Shown in pieces: positions 1-6,747 of a stretch of 9,558 bases of DNA. The position numbers and the translations under genes are program-made. This DNA is from CAZEPT01 sp964514225 (GTDB lineage Bacteria; Patescibacteriota; Minisyncoccia; Phycocordibacterales; UBA9973): positions 1 to 9,558 of the forward strand of contig CAZEPT010000029.1 in the NCBI GenBank assembly GCA_964514225.1, given 5' to 3'. The notes under the pieces were generated by a model that ran no database searches, was not told where the DNA came from, and saw only the letters and a list, made by a program, of their open reading frames with translations. Within the stretch, counting starts at the first letter, position 1, and each line of letters begins with the position of its first letter.

Positions 1-101
1 AGAATCAAAACTGGGATCACCAAGAGGGGCGAACCTGTTTTACTCGAAAGATAGACCCGGAACTCTATCCACCGTTTAACGACGACGCAAAACCACTGTA
101 A
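1..101 (+). CDS. C-terminal fragment of an unidentified protein
   Basis: The reading frame that starts at base 3 is open from the window edge to a TAA at 99-101 and gives the last 32 residues of a protein, ending DPELYPPFNDDAKPL. The other two plus-strand frames stop earlier (52-54 and 77-79). A strong intrinsic terminator begins six bases after the stop, as expected for a true gene end. The tail is polar, rich in Asp, Pro and charged residues, with no membrane segment. I do not recognise the family, and too little is visible to assign a function. Confidence 0.6.
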   Translation, partial: NQNWDHQEGRTCFTRKIDPELYPPFNDDAKPL

Positions 102-107
102 AAGAAA

Positions 108-139
108 AAAACTCTCAACTTACATAAGTTGAGAGTTTT
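108..139. terminator. Bidirectional intrinsic terminator between convergent genes
   Basis: A perfect 14-bp stem (arms 108-121 and 126-139) with a 4-base ACAT loop. The core arm is ACTCTCAACTT. Read on the plus strand it ends in four T, with further T runs at 142-145 and 151-157. Read on the minus strand the stem is followed by a longer T tract (complement of the A-rich 101-110). It sits 6 bases after the plus-strand stop at 101 and 19 bases after the end of the minus-strand gene at 159, so it probably ends both transcripts. Confidence 0.9.
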
Positions 140-158
140 CGTTTTGTTGGTTTTTTTC

Positions 159-497
159 TTACGCGAAACTTTTTTGTAGGTTACTGAAACCTGGTACTTT
201 CGAGAAATTACCGGGCTGTATGTTTTCCAATACTGGTACCACTGGTTTGATTCCCAAAAAACGGTTTCTTTGATTGAGCGCAGATTTAATTTTTTTGCGC
301 ATGTTAGCGTCTGGCTCGAAAGGCTGTACTCCGAATGTTTTTAATCCGAATTCCCACTCGGTGTTGCTGTTGGGTTTTCCTGTGTCTTTTTCGTATTTAC
401 TTGCTTTGTAGACACCTTCAGGTGTCATGTAAAATATTTCGCCGTTTTCGGTTTTTACTAACCAATTTCCTGGTTGTGTTTTTAAAATCTGTTCCAT
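159..497 (-). CDS. Conserved-looking hypothetical protein, 112 aa
   Basis: A 112-residue soluble protein with no signal peptide or membrane segment; I do not recognise the family. The N-terminal half (residues 10-30, GNWLVKTENGEIFYMTPEGVY) alternates hydrophobic and polar residues like a beta-hairpin, residues 46-60 carry aromatic residues (WEFGLKTFGVQPF), and residues 66-80 form a basic, probably helical stretch (MRKKIKSALNQRNRF). The C-terminus is Pro/Gly/Phe-rich without clear structure. It is believable as a gene because a good sigma-70-type promoter (TTGACA-17-TACAAT) lies upstream and a strong terminator follows its TAA. The ATG at 497 gives a leader of about 18 bases with no Shine-Dalgarno sequence. 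It is transcribed away from leuS. Confidence 0.7.
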   Translation of the reverse strand: MEQILKTQPGNWLVKTENGEIFYMTPEGVYKASKYEKDTGKPNSNTEWEFGLKTFGVQPFEPDANMRKKIKSALNQRNRFLGIKPVVPVLENIQPGNFSKVPGFSNLQKSFA

Positions 498-521
498 ATT
501 GAGTTGTTTTAATTTTTACAT

Positions 522-550
522 ATTGTATGGTGTTTACAGCTATTTGTCAA
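522..550 (-). promoter_or_regulatory. Promoter of the 112-aa minus-strand gene
   Basis: On the minus strand the -35 box is a perfect TTGACA (550 to 545), the spacer is exactly 17 bases, and the -10 box is TACAAT (527 to 522). The predicted start of transcription is near 515, about 18 bases before the ATG at 497. It is the best consensus match in the window. It lies directly behind the leuS promoter, so the two promoters diverge and could influence each other. Confidence 0.75.
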
Positions 551-553
551 CCT

Positions 554-582
554 ATAACAAGAATCCTTTATTTTGCTATACT
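554..582 (+). promoter_or_regulatory. leuS promoter with extended -10, near-leaderless
   Basis: The -10 box is TATACT (577-582) preceded by TGC, an extended -10. A weak -35 (ATAACA, 554-559, 4 of 6 consensus bases) lies 17 bases upstream. Transcription would start near A589, only about four bases before the ATG at 593, so the mRNA would be leaderless or nearly so. No Shine-Dalgarno sequence fits between promoter and ATG. Confidence 0.6.
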
Positions 583-592
583 CATTTTATAT

Positions 593-2698
593 ATGGCTAA
601 AAAAACTACAAAAGAATACGACCATTTGTCACTTGAAAAAAAAGTTCAAAAAGAATGGGACGCAAAAAAAATCTATAAAACTGAAAGTACTTCCAAGAAA
701 AAGCCTTACTATGTCCTCGATATGTTTCCATACCCATCAGGCGCTGGGCTTCATGTTGGGCATCCGCGCGGGTATATTGGTTCAGATGTTTTTGCTCGCT
801 TTAAGCGTATGAATGGATTTAATGTTCTTCATCCGATGGGATTTGATTCTTTTGGGCTTCCTGCTGAACAATATGCTATTAAGACAGGAAAACACCCGGG
901 TCCTTTTACCGACACTTTAGTAAAACAATACAAAAAACAGCTGGACATGATTGGCTTTTCTTATGATTGGAGTCGAATGATTACGACACATTCACCGGAG
1001 TATTATAAATTTACTCAAGAGATATTCTTGAAAATTTATAATTCATTTTTTGATACAAAAAAACAAAGAGCGCGTCATGTCGATGAGCTTATAAAAATTT
1101 TTGAAAAAGAAGGAAATAGTAAAGTAAATGACTACACAACTCATGGCGAAGTTGAGGTATTTTCAAAAACAGATTGGAAAAATTATAGTTTGATCGAGAA
1201 ACAGGATATTTTAATGAAGTATCGTCTTGCCTATGAAGGATTTGCAGAAGTGAATTGGTGTGAGGAACTAGGGACTGTGCTCGCTAATGATGAAATTATC
1301 GATACTCCGAAAGGGCCTGTGTCTGAGCGTGGTGAGTATACAGTTACTAAAAAAAATATGCGCCAATGGTTCATGCGTATTACGGCCTATGCGGATAGAT
1401 TGCTTGAGGGGCTTGATCTTGTGGATTTTGAGAATTCCACTAAAGAAATACAGAAAAATTGGATAGGAAAAGAAACAGACGAAAAAGGGAAGACGACATA
1501 TAACATGCGTGACGCAATTTTTGCTCGCCAGCGCTATTGGGGGGAACCAATTCCGCTTATTCATGATAAAAATACAGGACTCATTAAGGAAGTGCCTCTC
1601 TCAAAACTTCCTCTTAAGTTACCAAACGTGAAGTCATATACACCGAGTGGTACAGGAGAAAGTCCACTTGCTTCTGTAAAAGCATGGCGTGATGCTGGGT
1701 ACGAAACAAATACGATGCCGGGCTGGGCTGCCTCTTCGTGGTATTTCTTGCGCTATCTTGATCCCAAAAATAAAAAGAAATTGGTGGATGAAAAAGTTTT
1801 GAGCTACTGGTCCGTTGATTCTTCTCTAAAAACTAAAAACTTAAAATTTAAAACTGGTCTTGTTGATATGTATATCGGTGGAACTGAACACAATACAGGA
1901 CACCTTCTGTACGCACGATTTTGGCATAAGGTACTCTTTGATCTCGGTGTCACTAAAACGCAGGAACCATTCAAAGCACTTCGTCATCAGGGTATGATCG
2001 GCGGTGCTGACGGACGCAAGATGTCGAAGCGGTGGGGGAATGTCATTAATCCTGATGATGTTGTGAAAACATATGGTGCTGATACGCTTCGCATTTTTGA
2101 AATGTTCCTCGGTCCTTTTGATGCGCACTTGCCATGGTCAGAAGATGGGATTATTGGTTCAAGGCGGTTTGTTGAGCGTGTCTGGCGTGTAAGTCACCGA
2201 GTTGGCGATTTTAAAGCTTCACCAACAGATCACGTGTATAGCGAGTTTGAGAAAATCCTCCACAAGACAATCAAAAAAGTTACAGATGATATTGAGGCAT
2301 TTGCTTTCAATACAGCAATTTCTTCCCTCATGATTTGTCTTAATAGTATGGAAAAACAAGAAGTTCTCCTGAAAGACGATTTTAAAAAGTTTCTACAAAT
2401 CCTGGCGCCGTTTGCTCCTCATATGACCGATGAACTCTGGCATGTATTTGGAGAAAAGACATCTGTTCATCTTTCACCCTGGCCTACATACAATCCAAAA
2501 TTCTTGATTGAGTCAAAAGTAACAATCGGCATCCAAGTAAATGGAAAAGTAAGAGGGGAAGTGACTGTCGAAAAAGACATGAAAGAAGCTGACATACAAG
2601 CATTAGTTCTTTTAGATGAAAATGTTCAGAAGTATGTAACGGGGCCGATTAAGAAGTTTATCTACATCCCTGGAAAAATAATCAGTATTGTTGTGTAA
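593..2698 (+). CDS. leuS: Leucyl-tRNA synthetase lacking the CP1 editing domain
   Basis: Class I synthetase that joins leucine to tRNA-Leu in the cytoplasm. Visible landmarks: MFPYPSGAGLHVGH with the HIGH motif at residues 54-57, WIG at 290-292, RQRYWGEPIP from 312, NTMPGWAASSWYFLRY, DMYIGGTEHNTGHLLYARFW, KMSKR at 476-480, the anticodon-binding helical domain, and a C-terminal domain opening with VNGKVRGEV. It has 701 residues; bacterial enzymes usually have roughly 800-870. The shortfall is the CP1 editing domain: between WIG and RQRYWG only about 20 residues remain, with no TTRPDT motif and no VPAHDERD-like motif. An insert at about residues 155-215 and the wording around the core resemble Bacteroidota-type LeuRS, from memory. 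The zinc-binding cysteines of the CP1 base are missing except C223. An upstream in-frame ATG at 527 lies in promoter DNA and would add a spurious hydrophobic extension, so 593 is preferred. Confidence 0.95.
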   Translation: MAKKTTKEYDHLSLEKKVQKEWDAKKIYKTESTSKKKPYYVLDMFPYPSGAGLHVGHPRGYIGSDVFARFKRMNGFNVLHPMGFDSFGLPAEQYAIKTGKHPGPFTDTLVKQYKKQLDMIGFSYDWSRMITTHSPEYYKFTQEIFLKIYNSFFDTKKQRARHVDELIKIFEKEGNSKVNDYTTHGEVEVFSKTDWKNYSLIEKQDILMKYRLAYEGFAEVNWCEELGTVLANDEIIDTPKGPVSERGEYTVTKKNMRQWFMRITAYADRLLEGLDLVDFENSTKEIQKNWIGKETDEKGKTTYNMRDAIFARQRYWGEPIPLIHDKNTGLIKEVPLSKLPLKLPNVKSYTPSGTGESPLASVKAWRDAGYETNTMPGWAASSWYFLRYLDPKNKKKLVDEKVLSYWSVDSSLKTKNLKFKTGLVDMYIGGTEHNTGHLLYARFWHKVLFDLGVTKTQEPFKALRHQGMIGGADGRKMSKRWGNVINPDDVVKTYGADTLRIFEMFLGPFDAHLPWSEDGIIGSRRFVERVWRVSHRVGDFKASPTDHVYSEFEKILHKTIKKVTDDIEAFAFNTAISSLMICLNSMEKQEVLLKDDFKKFLQILAPFAPHMTDELWHVFGEKTSVHLSPWPTYNPKFLIESKVTIGIQVNGKVRGEVTVEKDMKEADIQALVLLDENVQKYVTGPIKKFIYIPGKIISIVV

Positions 2699-2703
2699 TG
2701 TCT

Positions 2704-2732
2704 TTCAAAATGAAGATTCCTTGTGGTATACT
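2704..2732 (+). promoter_or_regulatory. Promoter of the ligase-like/murJ/lepA operon
   Basis: The extended -10 TGG-TATACT has its hexamer at 2727-2732. The -35 TTCAAA (2704-2709, 4 of 6 consensus bases) is 17 bases upstream. Transcription would start near 2739, leaving a 28-base AT-rich leader before the ATG at 2767. It begins six bases after the leuS stop and no terminator is seen between, so leuS read-through is also possible. Confidence 0.6.
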
Positions 2733-2766
2733 TTAAGAAGTTATTAATTAATTTTTTAAAAGTAAT

Positions 2767-5070
2767 ATGACAAAGATAGATCGTTTTTTAGGTTACGTTT
2801 TTCCAATTTTTTCAGCACTTACGGTGTTGTTCTTTATTCCAATGTGGAGTGCTGTAGATATTAGTAAAACTTACTATTTCATTTTTGGGACAGCGATTAT
2901 TGCTCTCATGTTTTTGGTATCAAAAATATATGATCGATCTCTCATGGTGGTAAATAAAAAAATTGGGTATTTTGCTCTACTTTTTCTTCTTTTAATACTT
3001 ACTTCTAGTGTCTTTGCTCCAGTCCCATGGTTAGCACTTTTTGGGAGAGTGTTTGAGATGTCTACTTTTGGCTTCATCTTCTTTGCTGTCATATTTCTTA
3101 TTCTAGGTATCTATTGTTTTTCATCAATTGAGAATACAATGAGGTATCTTAAGTCTCTTTTTGCTGTGTTTATTCCAGTTGTGGTTTTCCAGATGTGTTT
3201 AATCCTGTGGCCGAGTATTTTTTCTATCAATACTTTTCTTTCAAAAACAAACTCAGTTGTTGGTACTTGGCATGATCTTGGAATGCTTTCTCTTATTTTT
3301 TTGTTTGTAACCCTCTACGTGCTTTTGTATAAAAAAGTCTCAAAAAATAAACGAATAGTGATAGTGTTGATTCTTGCTGGATCACTCTTGTTTTTGTTTC
3401 TTGTGAATTTAAGTTATCTCTATGTGGTAGGATTACTTATCTCCGGTACGCTTGCAGTCCTCAGTGCGATGCGCCATGAAGGAAAGTTGTCAAAATATGT
3501 GTTACCTCTTTTTGTAGGAATTTTACTTATTGTTGGACTTCTTCTTCATGGTCGAATGAATGTTTTTTTACTTAAACAAGGAATTACATACTCTGAAATT
3601 AAACCAGCGTTTGATTCAACAGCGACCGTCTTTAAGAAAACTATCGCATCTCGTCCTTTCTTGGGGGCAGGTCCAAATCATTTTTCGGCAGGTTGGCTGA
3701 AATATAAACCCGCTGTTATTAATACATCGACTCTTTGGACAACACCATTCAACTCAGGGTACAGTACTTTTACCACGTTTGCAGTTAATTACGGTCCGAT
3801 CACTATGTTAGGGATTTTGCTGTCTATTGTTGCCTACTTGATATTAACTTTACGTGCCATTCCGCATCTTTCTAAAAAAGGAAATGTTAATGGTGAGCTT
3901 TTTTACACACGTCTTTTCTTCGTAGTCTCATTAATTTATCTTCTTTTGTTCTTTACTCAAAATATTGGGGTTGTTGGTTTAATGATGCTTTTGACATCGA
4001 TTGCAATTGTTTTAGGACATCTTCATTATTATGGTGTGCTTCATTTTAAGGCAGTTCATTTGGATGGTGGGCTTTCTAAAAAACTAAAGATAGTAAGAAT
4101 TAGTTCAGTAATAATTATCGCAGGTACAATACTCAGTTTGGGTATTATAGGTGGAAGTAAAGCGTATGCGTATACACTTGCCCAAAGAGCAGATAAATTA
4201 TCTGTTACTAATATTGACGGTGCGTTACTTCTTTTTTCACAAGCGTATAAAATTGATAAGAATGATTTATATGCTCGAGTTATTTCTCAGATTTATTTTA
4301 ATAAAGTGAATCAAATAAACGCAACTGAAGTTACTGATGATAATCGTGAAATACTTCAAACTTATTTCAAAAATGCTTTTGACCAAGCTGTCCAGGCTGG
4401 GCAAGTTGCGTTTAAGAGAAATCCAATTGATCTAGATAATATGGCGAATCTTCTAACAATCTATCGTTCAGTCATTCCTGTTGTTAAGGAGGCGTATCCT
4501 GAATCATTAAAATTACTCGATGAAGCCTTTCTTGTTTCACCAAATAACCCAACATTGTACCTCTTTAGGTCTCGTATTGAGTTTGATAATGGAAATATAG
4601 AAGAAGCAAAGAAGTTTGCTAATCTTGCAATTGAAAATAAAAATAATTACGCAGACGCGTATGTCTTTCTTTCAAGTATTGCTTTGTCTGAAAAAGACAC
4701 TGCTCAATCAAAAAAATACTTAGAAAGAGCTGTTCTTTCGGATAATACAAACTTAGGTGCTCTAGCTGAGTATGGGATGCTGCTCCTTAATGAGAAAAAA
4801 TATCAAAATGCTGGACAGATTTTTGTTCAAATGCTTAGTATTAATCCAGAACTTCATCAAGTTCGATTTTATCTCGCAGTTGCTCTCGATCAACTAGGGC
4901 AAACAGAGGACGCTATTAAACAACTTGAAATATTGCAAACATATCTTCCTGAGAATAAAGAAATCGCCGATAAAATTGAACAGCTTAATAACGGTATTCC
5001 GCTTTCACCTGTAACATCAACAGAGCAAATTGTTGAAGAACCGGCAACAGAAAAACCAGCTACACCGTAA
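2767..5070 (+). CDS. O-antigen-ligase-like multi-pass membrane protein with C-terminal TPR domain
   Basis: A 767-residue two-part protein. Residues 1-463 hold about 12-13 hydrophobic segments (for example 7-29, 36-53, 67-85, 99-119, 130-150, 169-188, 197-215, 217-234, 244-262, 338-361, 379-397, 399-421, 445-463) and one large loop at 263-337 containing RPFLGAGPNHF. This layout fits the Wzy_C/O-antigen ligase (WaaL-like) family, which transfers glycans from lipid carriers to acceptors outside the membrane. Residues about 480-740 form helical TPR-type repeats (clearest at 593-728), followed by a Pro/Thr/Glu-rich tail. The WaaL H[NSQ]X9GXXG signature appears degenerate here (Y332-S333, with G343 kept but T346 in the last position), so catalytic activity is uncertain. 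It sits 9 bases upstream of murJ, supporting an envelope-polymer role. The start has no clear Shine-Dalgarno site. The fold is confident; the substrate is unknown. Confidence 0.75.
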   Translation: MTKIDRFLGYVFPIFSALTVLFFIPMWSAVDISKTYYFIFGTAIIALMFLVSKIYDRSLMVVNKKIGYFALLFLLLILTSSVFAPVPWLALFGRVFEMSTFGFIFFAVIFLILGIYCFSSIENTMRYLKSLFAVFIPVVVFQMCLILWPSIFSINTFLSKTNSVVGTWHDLGMLSLIFLFVTLYVLLYKKVSKNKRIVIVLILAGSLLFLFLVNLSYLYVVGLLISGTLAVLSAMRHEGKLSKYVLPLFVGILLIVGLLLHGRMNVFLLKQGITYSEIKPAFDSTATVFKKTIASRPFLGAGPNHFSAGWLKYKPAVINTSTLWTTPFNSGYSTFTTFAVNYGPITMLGILLSIVAYLILTLRAIPHLSKKGNVNGELFYTRLFFVVSLIYLLLFFTQNIGVVGLMMLLTSIAIVLGHLHYYGVLHFKAVHLDGGLSKKLKIVRISSVIIIAGTILSLGIIGGSKAYAYTLAQRADKLSVTNIDGALLLFSQAYKIDKNDLYARVISQIYFNKVNQINATEVTDDNREILQTYFKNAFDQAVQAGQVAFKRNPIDLDNMANLLTIYRSVIPVVKEAYPESLKLLDEAFLVSPNNPTLYLFRSRIEFDNGNIEEAKKFANLAIENKNNYADAYVFLSSIALSEKDTAQSKKYLERAVLSDNTNLGALAEYGMLLLNEKKYQNAGQIFVQMLSINPELHQVRFYLAVALDQLGQTEDAIKQLEILQTYLPENKEIADKIEQLNNGIPLSPVTSTEQIVEEPATEKPATP

Positions 5071-5079
5071 TAAGTTGAC

Positions 5080-6741
5080 ATGGTCTCTCGTATTCTTACT
5101 GCCATTCAAAAAAAATACACTTCAGTCACTGAAGCAGCTTTCATCATTTCTTTTTTTACTTTCATGTCACAACTTCTCGGTGTTATCCGTGATCGCTTGT
5201 TTGCCTACTATATTGGACCAGGACAAGATCTTGATGTGTACTTAGCGGCATTTCGTGTACCAGATTTTCTCTATATCATTCTCTCGACACTTATTTCAGC
5301 GACTGTGCTTATTCCACTTTTGGCTAAAGATGAATCAGAAACAGAAAGAAAGCGTATTAATACACTCTTTTCAGTGTTTCTTATGTGTGTGATTGTTCTA
5401 TCTGTTTTGACGATGCTCTTGATGCCGCTCATCGCACGTTTGGTGGCGCCTGGATTCTCATCCATTCAGACTGATAAACTCATTCTCTTGTCTCGAATTA
5501 TGCTTATTTCTCCGATTATGCTCGGTATTTCAAATTTCATCGGAAGTATCAATCAGTACTACAAGAAATTCTTCGCCTACGCTACTGCTCCTGTCATGTA
5601 CAATTTGGGTATTATTTTTGGGATTATCTTTTTCTACCGGTATTTCGGACTCTTCGGTTTAGGTCTCGGTGTGATTATGGGTGGATTACTCCATTTATTG
5701 ACCCAGCTTTTGGCATACCGTTCATCTCCGTATACGCTGACATTGACTAAAGTGAAAGACATGAGTGTTATCACCGATGTGCTGCGGGTCTCTATTCCAC
5801 GGACAGTCACACTGTCGCTCTCAAGTCTCCTCCTTCTTATTTTAACTGCGATTGCGTCATTTCTAGGACCAGGGAGTATTTCGCTCATGACGTTTGCCCT
5901 CAATATTGCTTTCGTTCCACTCGGACTCATCGGTATCCCATTTGCGACGGCGTCTTTCCCGTACCTCGTGTCGCTCTTTAAGGAAAAAAATCCGTCAGTC
6001 AATTTAGTCATAGAGGCGACCTTGGAGAAAATTATTTTTTGGACATCGATTTTGGTAACGCTCTTTATTATTTATCGCGCTCACATTGTTCGTATTATTT
6101 TAGGGACGGAACTTTTTTCATGGGAAGATACGGCAATCACTGCAGCGCTCGTTTTAATCTTTTCGATCGGAATTCTTTTTCAAGCAGTCAATCATCTTTT
6201 TATTCGCGTGTACTACGCCAAGAACAATACACGTAAACCGCTCTTGATATCGTTCATCGGTTTTTTCATCACACTCTTGCTTCTGTACCTTATTAAGTTC
6301 ACTCCGCCAAATGTATTGAGTCAAGCGATGGTTGATTTACTTCGATTAATCACTCGCGAGAACACACAAATTATTTTGGTAGCGTTTGTGTATACGATCG
6401 GTATGGGCGTCACTACATGTCTCTTCTTGTATCATTACATCAAAGACCACAAGCATCCTATTCTTAAGTTTTTCCTCAAATGCGTCTTAGTGAGTATCGG
6501 CCACGCCTTTGTTTTAGGTGCTTTGTGTAAAATCTTTTTATATCTCTTCCAAAATTTTGCCAAAACTAAGACGCTTATCGGTGTTGTTGTCCAATCGGGA
6601 TTGTCGTTTTCTATTGCTGTCATTCTTTGGTTTATTTACCTTTTTGTGGTAAAAAATGAACATACCCACTATATCAGCCTTAAAATTAAATCTATTTTTT
6701 CTTCTCATAAAATTATCTTAGAAGAGACACAAGACCTGTAG
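5080..6741 (+). CDS. murJ: Lipid II flippase MurJ (MviN family)
   Basis: A 553-residue polytopic membrane protein of the MOP exporter superfamily, predicted to flip lipid II, the peptidoglycan precursor, across the cytoplasmic membrane. Family marks: SQLLGVIRDR at 30-39, the acidic/aromatic LDVYLAAFRVPDF at 51-63, and the second-half signature from VSIPRT (237-242) through FLGPGSISLMTFA (261-273) to LGLIGIPFATASFPYL (281-296). R36 and R241 fall where the positively charged central-cavity residues of MurJ are expected. Hydrophobic segments continue to about 524, matching the 14-helix MurJ architecture, and a basic tail follows. It is slightly longer than the roughly 510 residues of E. coli MurJ. 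The ATG lies 9 bases after the previous stop and the TAG is 6 bases before lepA, so it is probably translated from the same mRNA by coupling or re-initiation. No Shine-Dalgarno site is seen. Confidence 0.93.
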   Translation: MVSRILTAIQKKYTSVTEAAFIISFFTFMSQLLGVIRDRLFAYYIGPGQDLDVYLAAFRVPDFLYIILSTLISATVLIPLLAKDESETERKRINTLFSVFLMCVIVLSVLTMLLMPLIARLVAPGFSSIQTDKLILLSRIMLISPIMLGISNFIGSINQYYKKFFAYATAPVMYNLGIIFGIIFFYRYFGLFGLGLGVIMGGLLHLLTQLLAYRSSPYTLTLTKVKDMSVITDVLRVSIPRTVTLSLSSLLLLILTAIASFLGPGSISLMTFALNIAFVPLGLIGIPFATASFPYLVSLFKEKNPSVNLVIEATLEKIIFWTSILVTLFIIYRAHIVRIILGTELFSWEDTAITAALVLIFSIGILFQAVNHLFIRVYYAKNNTRKPLLISFIGFFITLLLLYLIKFTPPNVLSQAMVDLLRLITRENTQIILVAFVYTIGMGVTTCLFLYHYIKDHKHPILKFFLKCVLVSIGHAFVLGALCKIFLYLFQNFAKTKTLIGVVVQSGLSFSIAVILWFIYLFVVKNEHTHYISLKIKSIFSSHKIILEETQDL

Positions 6742-6747
6742 ACACCT

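Noticed and set aside
411..426. 16-base palindrome GACACCTTCAGGTGTC as an operator
   Set aside because: It lies inside the coding frame of the 112-aa gene (codons for TPEGV), far from its promoter, with arms of only 7 bases; coincidence of codons is enough.
527..592. Longer leuS start at ATG 527, adding 22 residues
   Set aside because: The added segment is hydrophobic and unlike LeuRS N-termini, overlaps the -10/-35 DNA of both divergent promoters, and MAKKTTKEYDH at 593 fits the usual start just before the YDH-like beginning of LeuRS.
1460..1543. leuS as a pseudogene or frameshifted copy
   Set aside because: The frame is open from start to C-terminal domain, all catalytic landmarks are in order and the junction is a plausible polar linker, so a clean domain loss is more likely than decay. 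An assembly collapse cannot be excluded from the sequence alone.
1268..1564. Antisense open frames inside leuS, murJ and lepA (for example 1268-1564 and 5634-6011)
   Set aside because: They mirror strongly conserved coding sequence on the other strand, show no family resemblance and have no promoter or terminator of their own.
1637..1670. SGTGES in LeuRS taken as the GTG motif of an editing domain
   Set aside because: It lies after RQRYWGEPIP and before the NTMPG motif, where the catalytic core of Bacteroidota-type LeuRS has a similar TGEPPL stretch; it lacks the neighbouring VPAHD sequence of a real CP1 domain.
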